Part shown: positions 9,851-20,400 of the stretch, in pieces
Position numbering within the stretch: position 1 is the first letter of the stretch
Layout: every line of letters begins with the position of its first letter
NCBI GenBank assembly: GCA_963724985.1
Contig: CAVRWV010000009.1
Span: 1-64,000, forward strand
Source: JAJPJE01 sp963724985
GTDB taxonomy: Bacteria > Acidobacteriota > Terriglobia > Terriglobales > Acidobacteriaceae
DNA: 64,000 bases
Direction: 5' to 3'
Translations under genes and position numbers: made by a program
Notes under the pieces: model-generated
Told to the model about the DNA's origin: nothing
Databases searched by the model: none
Seen by the model: only the letters and a program-made list of their open reading frames with translations

Positions 9851-12001
9851 CTATCCGGTATATGAATAGTAGCCGCGGTCCTGGCGTCGGGATTCGAACT
9901 TGTTCATGGTTACACCGATGACCCGGGCTCCCACTGAAGCGAGAACCTTGCGCGTCCGAACCAATCCGCCGCGAGGCGTGCTACCGCTGGCGACTACCAA
10001 TACAACTCCATCTACGCGACTCGAGAGAACCGCTGCGTCGGTGACTGCCAAAACCGGAGGCGAATCGATCACGACACATTCGAACCGAGCAGCCAGCGTC
10101 TGGAGCACCGTAGACATTCGCTCAGACGCAAGCAACTCTGCCGGATTTGGAGGAATTGGGCCCGAAGGCAGTATCCACAGATTCCGCTGGGACGAGCATT
10201 GTTGAACCGCCTCGGAAAGATCTTGTTCACCAGTCAATACGGGCGTGATACCGCGATCATTACTGCATCCGAGTAATTGTGAGAGACCGCCTTTGCGTAA
10301 ATCGCAATCGACAATCACCACCGGACCTTTACGTTGCGCGAGCGCCTGCGCCAAGTTGAGCGCGGTCATAGTCTTCCCTTCGCCAGCGCAAGCACTCGTG
10401 ATCAGAAGAGTCTTCGGCGGATGGGAAGGAATTGAAATAGCGGTACCTAACACTCGGAAGGCTTCCGAAAGAGGTGATTTTGGACGCTTACTCAAAGCGA
10501 GAGTCAGGTGATCGCTGCCAGAATTTTTACCGAGCCTGCGCCGCGACAACCAGGAGAGACGCTCGAATGGTATTACTGCAAGCGCCGGGCTAATCGTCAG
10601 CGATTCAACTTCTTCGGCGGTCTTGATGGAGGAATCGAGAGTCTCCTGGGCAAAGGCGACCATCAAGCCGAGAACTATTCCCGCACCCAAAGCAATGGCG
10701 ATGTTCGACAACTTCCGCGGCTTCACAGGAACACGGGGGACAAGCGCTTCATCTACCAGGTGAATATTGGTGGAGCGAAGGCCGGCGGAAACGGCCGCAT
10801 CCTTCACGTGTTGCAACAAACCTTGATAAAGCTGCTGGTTGGATTCGAATTCGTGCTGCAGCATACTGTGCTGCACCAGCAACTGATTCATCTCTCCGAC
10901 AGCCGCCTTCTGGCTGGAGACTGCCTCATTGGCGAGCTTTTCACGGTCGGCCGCAGTCGCGTACTCGTTGTGAATCCGATTAATGATGCGATCTTGTTCG
11001 CGTGCGATCTCGCCCTGATTCTCGTCGATCTGCGATTGGAGCCGAACGACTTTGGGGAAGTTCGGGCCATATTGCGCGAGGGCCTCGGCGTGTTGCTCTT
11101 TTAGCTCCGCTGATCGTTCTTCCAGCTTCTGCAACAGGTCATCATGAACGAGCGCAGCGAGTTGAGCACGATTGGCCTGCACCTGCTCGTAAAGTGATTG
11201 TTTCTGGATCCGCTCGCTTTCTGCACTGGTTAATTCGCGGCTTAGATCTCCGAGCATCTGCTCCGAGACGCTTTGCTTATCGCTGGTATTCACAATTTGA
11301 TGCTGCTGATCGTACGCAACCAGGGCCTGTTGCGATGCCTCGACTTTTTGTTTCATCTCGCTGAGCTGCTGCTCGAGCCAGCCCGAGCGCCGTATGGCGT
11401 CATACTTCTGGCGAAAGTTATAGTCGAGATAGTTGGTGATAAGAGCATTTGCTGACTGCGCCGCCATGGTTGGGTTTGAACTCTCAAACGCGACGGAAAG
11501 CATCCGAGTTTTGGGAACAACCTCTACATTTAACCCGCCCAGAAATTTTCCGATGGATTGAATCTTCTGTATCGCCGGATCTGTGCTCGACGAATCTTGT
11601 GAGAGGTGAAGTTGTTGAATCGTCTGCCATGCCAAGTTTTCACTTCTGAGCACCTGTATTTGTGTTTGCAGGAAGACTTCGTCCGCGTCGGCTCTCTGAT
11701 AGTCGCTATTGGCCTGCAACAGCGGGGTTTCCGGTTCGATCTCCAGACGCGCAGTCGCGCGGTACACCGGCGTCATCCGAAACGAGATGATTGCCACCGC
11801 TGCAGTCAGCAAGAAGGCCGTGATGCAGATGGTCAAGCGACGCTTTGACAATACGTTCCAGCAGGCAAGCAGAGAGAGTTCTTTCTCAAAACCGCTGGAA
11901 TGATGATCGTCGAATCCGGCAAGCGCACCTGGATCGGCGTGTAGAGTCGGGTGCTCATTTCTAACCCATGGCTGCAAATCTACTTGTCGTTCGGAGCTCA
12001 T
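9851..12001 (-). CDS. Polysaccharide co-polymerase with cytoplasmic tyrosine kinase domain (Wzc/GumC-like)
   Basis: Controls chain length and export of the exopolysaccharide. It has two membrane segments (TICITAFLLTAAVAIISF near residue 55 and IAIALGAGIVLGLMVAF near 435) bounding a periplasmic Wzz domain with long coiled-coil stretches, then a BY-kinase domain. The kinase shows Walker A as SACAGEGKT, Walker A-prime as VVIVDCDLRKGG and Walker B as CVVIDSPPVLAVTD. A tyrosine-containing tail, RGYYSYTG, closes the protein and could be autophosphorylated, although the cluster is short. I chose the ATG at 11999-12001; an in-frame extension upstream has no family character. The gene follows the Wza-like gene by 70 bases. 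Confidence 0.92.
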   Translation of the reverse strand: MSSERQVDLQPWVRNEHPTLHADPGALAGFDDHHSSGFEKELSLLACWNVLSKRRLTICITAFLLTAAVAIISFRMTPVYRATARLEIEPETPLLQANSDYQRADADEVFLQTQIQVLRSENLAWQTIQQLHLSQDSSSTDPAIQKIQSIGKFLGGLNVEVVPKTRMLSVAFESSNPTMAAQSANALITNYLDYNFRQKYDAIRRSGWLEQQLSEMKQKVEASQQALVAYDQQHQIVNTSDKQSVSEQMLGDLSRELTSAESERIQKQSLYEQVQANRAQLAALVHDDLLQKLEERSAELKEQHAEALAQYGPNFPKVVRLQSQIDENQGEIAREQDRIINRIHNEYATAADREKLANEAVSSQKAAVGEMNQLLVQHSMLQHEFESNQQLYQGLLQHVKDAAVSAGLRSTNIHLVDEALVPRVPVKPRKLSNIAIALGAGIVLGLMVAFAQETLDSSIKTAEEVESLTISPALAVIPFERLSWLSRRRLGKNSGSDHLTLALSKRPKSPLSEAFRVLGTAISIPSHPPKTLLITSACAGEGKTMTALNLAQALAQRKGPVVIVDCDLRKGGLSQLLGCSNDRGITPVLTGEQDLSEAVQQCSSQRNLWILPSGPIPPNPAELLASERMSTVLQTLAARFECVVIDSPPVLAVTDAAVLSSRVDGVVLVVASGSTPRGGLVRTRKVLASVGARVIGVTMNKFESRRQDRGYYSYTG

Positions 12002-12071
12002 AAGATAATGTGCCGCGTGTGATTGGCGGATCGGCGAATGGTTCGACCTGAATGCTGGGTGGGTTCGGACC

Positions 12072-13161
12072 CTAGAAGCGTGCGCTGTAAATTGCGACAC
12101 CAGTGGTGACTTGGAGGATCGAATCGACGGTGCGATGAAGTGCGCGCTTCCCGCTGCTGTCAGGAATGAACAAAACATCTTCGGCTTGCAACGTGGGGTC
12201 AGGTCCCTTTCCCTGCAAGAGTTTCTTCAGATCAACCGGAATCTGCTTGTGTCCGTCGGGCGCTGCTGCATCGCTTCGAATAATCATGCTTTGATTTCGA
12301 ACGGCTGTATTCGTTGTGTTTTCAGCCAGTGCGATTGCCTGCAGTACCGTCATTCCGTGGCTATTCGCCTTCATCGTGAATCCACCAGGCTTGTTCACCG
12401 CACCGACTACGTAAACCACGCCGGCGCGTGGAACTGTAATGCGATCTCCTGGGTAGATGGCGACATTAGTATTGGCGCTGCGGCCGTCGAGCAACTGCTT
12501 TAGATCGATAGAAACGGATTGTGACGTGGGCTGAGCTGAATTTGAATTCTGTTTGGAATCCGCTTCCATCACATGATTTGCGATCTCTCCGCGTTGAATG
12601 ATCGCCACTTCTCCAGCGTCATCCGCTAATCCTTCCGCCTGGGAGATCATGTCCAGCAACGTCGTACGAGTAAAGAGCGGATACACTTGCGGCCGCTTTA
12701 CTGCGCCGGTGATCGCGACCGCATGCAAGCGCGACTGGTCTACGGAAGTGCTCACATGAGGATTGCTGACGAGCCCGGAGGCTTTCAGTTCCTGTGCCAT
12801 GCGAGCGGAGAATTGCACCAAAGTGAGTCCCGCTGCGGGTATCGGTTGCGGCAGCATTGGCACTGTAACCGTGCCGCCGCTGCTCACGCGATACTGGCGT
12901 GAAAACTCCGGCACATCCACGACGTAAACATTTAAGACGTCGTCCTCTCCAACTAGATAGTCGTCCGGGATCGTAGCCGATGCGGTTGAAGACAAATTTG
13001 CTGTCGAACTTTGGCTGTCGACAAGAGGCGCCTGGGCCTGAGCACGCAACGCGTATCGGGCCTGCACAAATGGCAACGGTCATTATTATTACCAAGAAGG
13101 TAGCGTTGCAGTTCACGCCGAATAGATGCTTGCCGCTTTCTAATGCGTGGGCACGAATCAT
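12072..13161 (-). CDS. Polysaccharide export protein, Wza-like with SLBB domains (one frameshift)
   Basis: Periplasmic/outer-membrane export protein. The mature part opens with the Poly_export domain (YLVGEDDVLNVYVVDVPEF), followed by two SLBB-type soluble-ligand domains (AVAITGAVKRPQVYPLF, then VVYVVGAVNKPGGFTM). The signal peptide lies in another frame: the start at 13161 gives MIRAHALES, a hydrophobic stretch FLVIIMTVAICAG and a likely cleavage after RVA. One extra base near 13045 separates it from AQAQAPLVDSQSS. Corrected length is about 362 residues. It pairs with the downstream Wzc-like protein to form the envelope-spanning export channel. Confidence 0.87.
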
Positions 13162-13210
13162 GCTCTTCAACCAGAGTCCCGGAAATGTCTGATGGTGTTT
13201 GAATCGTGCG

Positions 13211-13759
13211 CTAGCGCAACGAGGCAGCGCACGGTGAATTCAGCAGGGCTAGCGGCTCGAGGTCGGTGGCATCTACTTCAACGGAAAAGCTTCGCATGAT
13301 GCTAGTCAAACTTAGAACAACTCGCAGACCGTTAGTTTGCCGCAGCAAAACGCCTTCCATGCCGGCAAATGGTCCGTTCGTGATTCGAGCTCGATCACCG
13401 ACGGCCAGGTAAGAATGGGGCACTACATTGCGTTGCTGCAGCCCCGACCGTAGCGCTTGAATTTCTGTATCGGCCACGGGCCAAGGCTCCTGCTTTGAGC
13501 CCACGATCGACAGCACCCCGGGAACGGAGAGTACATTGCCGCGCTCTTCAGAGCGGCTTCGAACAAACAGATAACAGGGAAATAGCGGCAAATCTAAAGT
13601 TACCTTGGAGCGATTCTTCCACACATGTACGGCACGATATAACGGCAGAAAAGTTTCAAACTGCCGGTCGCTCAGTTGCTCCGCCACATGTTTTTCATGA
13701 CGCGCACTGGTATAGATCGCGAGCCAATGCGGTGAGGATGTTGAGCCTGTAATACCCAT
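13211..13759 (-). CDS. NusG/RfaH/UpxY-like transcription antiterminator
   Basis: A 182-residue protein with an N-terminal NGN domain (WLAIYTSARHEKHVAEQL at residues 12-29, LFPCYLFVRS near 60) and a C-terminal KOW domain (VGDRARITNGPFAGMEGVLL). Such proteins bind RNA polymerase and let it read through long polysaccharide operons. As in Bacteroides upxY loci, this one is the first gene of the cluster. It starts at ATG 13759. The roughly 1 kb upstream region with several hairpins is a plausible site of leader-dependent control. I see no classical JUMPstart/ops element there. Confidence 0.9.
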   Translation of the reverse strand: MGITGSTSSPHWLAIYTSARHEKHVAEQLSDRQFETFLPLYRAVHVWKNRSKVTLDLPLFPCYLFVRSRSEERGNVLSVPGVLSIVGSKQEPWPVADTEIQALRSGLQQRNVVPHSYLAVGDRARITNGPFAGMEGVLLRQTNGLRVVLSLTSIMRSFSVEVDATDLEPLALLNSPCAASLR

Positions 13760-13878
13760 TGTGACTGTCCCCGAAAATCGTGAGTAGACGCTGTGGCACA
13801 GCCTCGAAAGTCGAAGATGCTGCGAAAAAGATGTTGAGGAGCGGCGCCGATGCTCCGAGAGAAAATCACGTAACTTAT

Positions 13879-14045
13879 CTCGTTAGAACGAGGCTCCGCC
13901 ATCGTTAATTAGCAAGGCTAATAAAACGGAAATCAAACCGAAGCGTGCATTTTGTCTATTGGCAGAGGCAGACGGGGCCTCAGCTATCATTTTGTGCTGT
14001 AACGGACAGGGCTACGCCAGTCTTACTTAGCAACGAGGCTAAGTA
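13879..14045. repeat. Three inverted repeats in the EPS leader
   Basis: The first (13879-13892) is CTCGTT-AG-AACGAG. The second (13908-13922) is ATTAGC-AAG-GCTAAT. The third (14024-14045) has perfect 8-base arms TACTTAGC and GCTAAGTA around AACGAG. The second and third share TTAGC/GCTAA arms, and the loop of the third repeats the AACGAG of the first. They may be operators, or hairpins in the 5-prime leader of the EPS transcript that the UpxY-like protein acts on. No T-tract follows, so they are not simple terminators. Confidence 0.5.
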
Positions 14046-14299
14046 CTTCAATTACTCGGACTATTGGTTATGTTGACTGGATAGGGTTTACGATTTTGCG
14101 CCGGCTGTACCGACACGCCTACATCACTGACTGAATATCTTCAGTTGATAACTTACCGTGCAGCTCTGCTTCCAAACCGTAAAACTCCGGTTTATTGTCA
14201 CGACACTCGCGCGAGAAGCAGCCACAACAACCAACTTCAAAACTAAGGCCGATCACCGCGATTTAAAGGGGATGAGCGATGAGGTCGGCGTAGCTCATG

Positions 14300-14410
14300 C
14301 TGCAACGTTATGCACAGAATAGGAAAATTAAATGATGGTTACAGGAGCTTCGTATCTTTGGCCGATGACTGCGAGGTTCGATCCTGCACCGCTATGCCGA
14401 AAATAGGAAA
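14300..14410. repeat. Imperfect 27-base direct repeat pair
   Basis: Two copies, 14300-14326 and 14384-14410, spaced 84 bases start to start. They share CTGCA, then CG, TATGC and AATAGGAAA, with five mismatches over 27 bases. They lie upstream of the pilZ-domain gene. Function is unknown; tandem binding sites for a regulator are one possibility. Confidence 0.45.
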
Positions 14411-14739
14411 GTGTGTTCACACCGCACACTGATCGAACGTGTTTTTCGAGTTTGCATTAGCGCAAATCTACACTGTGCTTCCAATTTTTTCGTAACTTAC
14501 GAAGGTATTAAACCTTAGCGGCACTATCAGTGACCGTGTGTCGGTGTTTGCAGTCGAGACTTGCGAATGAGCACCTGCTTATTTTGAATTTTTTTGCAGC
14601 TGGTACCGCCGAATTCGCAACACGAGATTTCAAGAATTCTATCGAGCTGATCTTTGTCGAGATCATTGTCCGTGTCTTTCATTCTGTCGTGTACTTCAGT
14701 GATCTTTTTGCAATCACGCCGAGCCGATATTGTTCGAGA

Positions 14740-15057
14740 ATGCCCGTTTTTCCGACTAAGGCTCCGCGCAGGTCAGCGCGTCAATGGATCGCCATTCCCG
14801 TTCGGATCCACGCGGGTGAGTTGCACGTGGATGGCATGACTATCAACATGAGCGAGCACGGTATGTACCTGTTTGCAGCTGCGAATCTCGGCGTAGGAAC
14901 CCAGATCGAAATTACGTATCGCCCACCAAGGGAGAACAAAACGGTCTGTGCCTGCGGAATTGTTCGGCGGAAAGCTGTATTCCTGTATGCAATCGAATTC
15001 CTGACGGACGATACTGCGCCGCTTGAAATTCCCCGTTACCTCGAGCAGTTGAGCTAA
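14740..15057 (+). CDS. PilZ-domain protein (c-di-GMP receptor)
   Basis: A single-domain PilZ protein of 105 residues. The two ligand-binding motifs are present: RxxxR as RRSAR at residues 9-13, and (D/N)xSxxG as NMSEHG near residue 37. The ATG at 14740 is preferred over upstream in-frame starts because the domain begins immediately after it. The gene lies divergently from the exopolysaccharide operon, which suggests that c-di-GMP signalling is tied to polymer production; that link is an inference from position. Confidence 0.82.
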   Translation: MPVFPTKAPRRSARQWIAIPVRIHAGELHVDGMTINMSEHGMYLFAAANLGVGTQIEITYRPPRENKTVCACGIVRRKAVFLYAIEFLTDDTAPLEIPRYLEQLS

Positions 15058-15115
15058 CGCTCGGATTCACATACTCGCCCTGATTTGTGACAAGTCATCA
15101 CAATTGGAACAACAG

Positions 15116-15370
15116 GTGAGCGATTGGGCGGCATCTCACATCGGTTCTCGAAGAGGTCGATCTGTGCTGGGAATAACCGCGATCCAGGAACTCTGCCGCA
15201 AGATCCTAGACGAGAAAGATCCGATGAAGGCGCAGCAGTTAATTACAGAGCTGCGGGAAACGATTGCCGTGGATTCAGGCGAGACCCGCCTTAGACTCGG
15301 ATTCATGGCAAAGTTCCTGAAGAAAGCAGAAAAAGGCTCGCCGAAGTCTGATCCCGATCTTGAGAAGTAG
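15116..15370 (+). CDS. Small conserved-looking hypothetical protein
   Basis: About 84 residues from a GTG at 15116; another GTG at 15161 gives MLGITAIQELCRKILDEKD, and a TTG at 15104 is also possible. The protein is predicted to be helical and charged (EKDPMKAQQLITELRETI). Small proteins of this IQELCRKI type are, to my recollection, frequent in acidobacterial genomes, but no function is known to me. It follows the pilZ gene on the same strand, 58 bases downstream. Confidence 0.55.
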   Translation: MSDWAASHIGSRRGRSVLGITAIQELCRKILDEKDPMKAQQLITELRETIAVDSGETRLRLGFMAKFLKKAEKGSPKSDPDLEK

Positions 15371-15702
15371 CGGATATCTAGCGGGATTCCACGAGCTTAA
15401 CCCATCTCTGGCGATCTCTAAAAGCACGGTCCAGTCATGCGATTCAGCAATGGCGTTCTTTACTTCGCACTTCCCTCGGATCTAGAGCTACGGGCTTTTT
15501 GGATGATTTCTCTGATTGCTCGGATTGCAGCCGGCGGGGTTCGGAACATGCCTATTTTTATATTTAGTATCAACAACTTACACGTACAGCCGTAAGTCTT
15601 CCATCCGGATTGCGCTTGCGGTGTGAGCAGGATTCCGCCGGTTGCAGGTATGAAGCGCGTCTATCTTCAAAAAATGGGGTTTAATTTTGACACTGGTCCA
15701 GC
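15371..15702. other. Intergenic stretch, nothing recognised
   Basis: About 330 bases with no coding frame I trust and no strong hairpin. The A+T-rich part near 15550-15590 could hold the promoter of the following gene. Confidence 0.4.
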
Positions 15703-15732
15703 TTGCATCTAAGCTCGACTTACCACAAATTG

Positions 15733-16065
15733 GTGCGTTTCAATCAAAAACGAACTTGGGCACGAGTAAGTTGGATCTGCGCGGTAGTCCTCCTGCTCAT
15801 GACCTCTGCCCAGTCCGCACATATGTGTGGATTGGCGGGAGACCTGCGCATTCACCACGGCAAGTCGGCCCAGGCTGATAGCGTAGATTCGCCCCACACC
15901 TTTTGTGCGATTTGCGCCAGCTCTCATTCTCCTTCGTTCGCTGTTTCACTAGCGGCGCTTCCCTCGATCGATAGCCTGACGGAACGACCGCTTCAACGTT
16001 CCATCGTAAGACGCCCCTCTTCGCCTGTCTTCGCGCTCTACACGCGCCCACCACCAGCAGTCTGA
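15733..16065 (+). CDS. Cys/His-rich secreted protein upstream of the RND pump (DUF2946-like?)
   Basis: About 110 residues from the GTG at 15733 (a TTG at 15703 would add 10). A hydrophobic segment (WICAVVLLLMTSAQSA) acts as signal peptide or anchor. It is followed by metal-ligand-like clusters HMCG, HH and CAICASSH. Short proteins with this layout often precede heavy-metal efflux operons, and the CusB-like gene follows 91 bases downstream. A periplasmic metal-binding role is a guess. The start is uncertain and the family name tentative. Confidence 0.55.
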   Translation: MRFNQKRTWARVSWICAVVLLLMTSAQSAHMCGLAGDLRIHHGKSAQADSVDSPHTFCAICASSHSPSFAVSLAALPSIDSLTERPLQRSIVRRPSSPVFALYTRPPPAV

Positions 16066-16156
16066 TTGCCCCTAACTTTTCGGTTCTAGCACTGGCTCAG
16101 AATTCCAAAGGTTTCTCGAAGTTCAGTGCGCTAAGTCAGACTCTACTGGTGGTCGC

Positions 16157-17420
16157 ATGAAAATGTTCTATTCGGAGCCGGTCGAAAAAACGGCTTCCCT
16201 CTCTCCAAAATTTCGTGACGAAGGTGTAAGTGACACCGTCGTCAATCGCCGAAAGATTCCCATCACTTTTGCTGCGCTGGCTGTCACTGCGATGCTGGTG
16301 GCAATGGTGGGGTGTAATGGGTCCGCGCCTGGCTCGCGAGGAATGACGTCTTACTCCGGCAATTCCGCGGAGCCGAGCGATAAAGCGCAGTTGTTCACTC
16401 TGCCGGCGGATCAGATGGCACACGTGCAGATCGTGACGGTTCAGCCCACGTCCATCGTCCGGACGCTGCGACTTACGGGTGCTGTCTCCTTCAACGGATT
16501 TGATACGACTCCGGTGATTACGCAGGTGAGCGGTCCGGTCAGCCGCATCGTCGTCACCCCCGGGCAAGCAGGTTCATCGCGGCGAACCGCTGCTTTACGT
16601 GGCCAGCCCCGATTACTCGCAACTGCTGGCGAACTACCTGAAAGCGCGGGACGCCTATGCGCTTGCCGAAAAAGGCTATCTTCGCGCGAAGGATTTGTAC
16701 GATCACAGCGCAATCGCACAGCGGGATCTCGAGGTAGCTGAATCGGCGCAAACCCAGGCCGCCGCGGATCTCGACGCGGCAAACCAGTCGCTGAGAATCC
16801 TGGGGATCTCAAAGCCGGAATCATTGAACGTCAGGCAGACGCCCTCGGAACTACCGGTCTTGGCGCCCATCGCAGGACAGGCAGTGGAGCGGCTGGTCGC
16901 TCCCGGGCAGGTGATTCAGGCGGGCGCTACGCAAGTGTTCACCATCTCCAACATGAGTTCGGTGTGGGTGCTGGCCAACCTTTACCAAAAGGATCTGCCC
17001 AACGTTCGCCTCGGCGACCCGGTGACGATCACAACCGATTCGTATCCGGGCACCGCGTTTCACGGCAAGATTTCCTACATCGCGGCAGCGCTTGATCCGG
17101 ACACACGGACGCTGCAGGCGCGCATAGAAGTGAACAATCCACGCGGCAAGCTGAAGAAAGATATGTATGTCGTCTGCACTGTACTGAGCGGGACGATTCG
17201 CAATGCTCTCACCGTGCCCGATTCTGCGGTATTACGCGACGCGCAGAATGAACCTTACGTGTATGTAGTCACCCAGAACAATGAGTTCTCCCGTCGCGCA
17301 GTAGCGCTTGGCCAACGCTCTGACAATACGACACAACTGACGAGCGGCATCGTCGCCGGTGATCGGGTTGTCGGCGATGGCAGCCTGTTCCTTCAATTTG
17401 CGAACTCACTGCAACAATGA
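16157..17420 (+). CDS. RND membrane-fusion protein, CusB/CzcB-like (one frameshift)
   Basis: Periplasmic adaptor of a heavy-metal RND efflux system. A hydrophobic N-terminal segment ends in the lipobox-like MVGC near residue 54. The barrel-sandwich domain is SGPVSRIVVTPGQ ... VHRGEPLLYVASPDY, followed by an alpha-hairpin, a beta-barrel and the membrane-proximal domain (TQLTSGIVAGDRVV). One extra base near 16567 separates PGQ from QVHRGEP; corrected length is about 420 residues. The stop overlaps the RND gene start as ATGA, which gives coupling. No CusC/TolC-type gene is seen next to it. Confidence 0.88.
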
Positions 17421-20400
17421 CCCCAGAAAACGAAACACCTCGAAACGGACGTAACGGCCAGGGCGGATTCATCCACCGCATCGTACAGATTTCGCTTCGG
17501 CAGCGATTCCTGGTGCTGATGATGGTGCTCTTCATGGCCTTCTGGGGAGTCCTGTCTTTCCAGCGCATGCCAGTAGATGCGTATCCCGATCTCTCGCCGC
17601 CGATGGTGGAGATCATCACGCAATGGCCCGGCCATGCTGCCGAAGAGATCGAGCGACTGGTCACGCTTCCGCTTGAAGTCGAGATGAACGGCGTGCCGCA
17701 ACTTGTGGTGATGCGCTCCATCACCCTGTACGGACTCTCCGACATTCGCCTCACTTTTACGGACGACACCGACAATTATTTCGCGCGGCAAAATGTGTTT
17801 GAGCGCTTGTCCGACGCGCAGCTTCCAACCGGGGTCGCCCCGAGCCTGGCGCCGCTCTTCAGCCCGAGCGGATTGGTCTATCGCTACGTTCTGGAGAGTC
17901 CCGATCGCAGTCCACAGGAGTTGAAAACGCTTGATGACTGGGTCATCGGGCGCGCTTACAGATCGGTGAATGGCGTGGCCGACGATTCCGGCTTCGGCGG
18001 CACCGTGATGGAGTATCACGTTCTGCTGGATCCGGCGCGCTTGTACGGATACCACCTAACGGTGCAGCAAGTCTCTGACGCGTTATCCAACAACAACGCA
18101 AATGCGGGCGGCGGTTTTTATTCGCAAGGCGGACAGTTCTTTTACGTGCGCGGTATTGGCTTGGTTCGCGACACGAAAGACATCGAGAACATCGTTGTCG
18201 GCTCGAATAAAGGAATACCCGTCCGCATACGCGACATCGGCCAGGTTGAGATCGGGCACGCTCCGCGCCTGGGAATATTTGGTTTTCAGAAGAATGATGA
18301 TGCGGTGGAAGGCGTCATTCTTATGCGGCGCGGCGAACAGACTCAGACCGTGCTCCGGGATGTTCAGAAAAAGACCGAGCAACTCAATCGGCAGGTTCTG
18401 CCGAAGGATGTAAAGATCCGGGCCTTCTACGACCGCAGCGACCTGGTACGGCTCACCACGCGCACGGTCGAAGATAACCTGATCCGCGGCATGATCCTGG
18501 TGTTCATCGTGCTGATCTTCTTTCTGGTCAGCTTCCGCGCCGCGGTGATTGTGTCGCTCACCATTCCGCTTTCGTTGCTGTTCGCGTTCATCGTTCTGCA
18601 CGCGCACGATGTTTCCGCGAACTTGCTCTCGATTGGCGCAATCGATTTCGGAATCATCATCGACGGCACGGTCGTGATGATGGAGAACATCTATCGAGAG
18701 CTGGCGGAACGTGCCGGAACGGAATACAAGCTTAACGACGTCATCCTGATCGCCGCTCGCGACGTCGATCGCCCGATCTTCTATTCCGTAGCCGTGATTA
18801 TCGCCGGCTATCTGCCCATCTACGCGCTGAGTGGGCCTTCGGGAAAACTGTTCCATCCGATGGCCGACACGATGTCGTTCGCGTTAATTGGCAGCCTCGT
18901 GCTGACGCTGACGCTCGTCCCCGTGCTGGTGTCCTATTGGTTCAAGGGTGGCGTACGAGAGAAGGTCAACCGTCCGTTTGAGGCGATCAAACGCTTTTAT
19001 GCCGGTAAACTCGCCTGGTGCTTGGATCATCGTGGAGTAACGATCGGCGTAGCGTCCCTGATCTTCTGCCTCACGTTGTTGCTGGTTCCCTTCATCGGCG
19101 GCGAATTCATGCCGCATCTGGATGAGGGCGCTTTGTGGGTGCGCGCGACTATGCCGTACACCATCTCATTCGAAGAAGCGTCGAAGATTGCTCCGCAAAT
19201 GCGCGCGATCCTGATGTCTTATCCGCAAGTGACGGTGGTTGGGTCAGAGCTAGGCCGGCCCGATGACGGAACAGACGCGACCGGCTTCTTCAATTGCGAG
19301 TTCTACGTCGGCCTCAAGCCATATGACGACAAAGCCTGGAGCCAAGGTGATATTCGCAACAAAGAGGAACTCACCAAGTCCATCAATCAGCGGCTGACGG
19401 CGTTCCCCGGCATCATCTTCAATTACACGCAGCCCGCCGAAGATGCCGTGGACGAGGCGCTCACCGGCCTGAAGAGTTCGCTTGCCGTGAAGGTCTATGG
19501 CTCAGATCTGAACGTGCTCGAAGACAAGGCACTGCAGATTAAAAATGTCCTTCAGCACGTGCCGGGGTTCACCGAACTCACGGTGGTTCGTGAGCTTGGA
19601 CAGCCAAGCCTGCTGATCGATGTGGATCGCGAAAAGATCGCGCGTTACGGAGTAAATGTCGCCGATGTCGAAGCGGTGATCCAGGCTGCCGTAGGTGGTC
19701 AGGCCGCAACGCAAGTCATCCAGGGAGAAAAACTGTTTGACCTTGTGGTTCGCATGCAGCCCCAGTTTCGCAGCAGCCCAGCCGAGATTGGAAATCTGCT
19801 GGTAGGAACGCCCGATGGCCAGCAGATCCCGCTCAAAGAACTGTCGGACATCAAGGAAAGCAACGGCGCATCCTTTATCTATCGCGAGAACAATTCGCGC
19901 TACATCGGCGTCCAGTACAGCATTGAAGGGCGCGATCTCGAGCGCGCAGTAAACGATGGCCAGAAAGCGGTAGACAAGTCCGTGCATTTGCCGGAAGGCT
20001 ATTGGATGGAGTGGGGCGGCGAGTACAGCCAGTTGCTGGCTGCCAAACAGCAACTCGCCGTGATCGGCCCGCTGGCAGTGCTGCTTATCTTTCTGATCCT
20101 GTTTGCGCTCTACGGCAATTTCAAATTTCCGTTTACAATCGCCCTAGGCGTTGTGATGACCGAACCCGTAGGCGCGCTGATCGCCCTGAAGCTGACCAAC
20201 ACGCCCTTCAGCGTTTCCTCGGTTCTGGGATTGCTGGCGCTCATGGGAGTATCGGTCGAGACCGCGGTCATCCTCGTCTCGTACATCAACAAGTTGCGCC
20301 TGGAAGGCCGGAACATCCGAGAGGCTACTTACGAAGCCTCGCTGCTGCGCTTGCGGCCCATCATGATGACCGCCCTGGTCGCTTGTCTCGGCTTGTTGCC

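Larger units (their letters stand above)
13760..14739. other. Long intergenic region between the EPS operon and the pilZ gene
   Basis: About 980 bases between divergent genes with no convincing coding frame. It is more A+T-rich than its flanks and holds three inverted repeats (13879-14045) and a pair of direct repeats (14300-14410), listed separately. The promoters for both directions must lie here, but I could not pick out trustworthy -35/-10 or sigma54 elements. No c-di-GMP riboswitch pattern was found despite the PilZ neighbour. Confidence 0.6.

Noticed and set aside
14366..14390. tRNA T-arm-like sequence (GAGGTTCGATCCTG)
   Set aside because: The stem does not pair well and no acceptor, D-arm or anticodon arm is found around it.
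13760..14739. c-di-GMP (GEMM) riboswitch or JUMPstart/ops element
   Set aside because: Looked for because of the PilZ and antiterminator neighbours; the conserved core sequences are not present on either strand.
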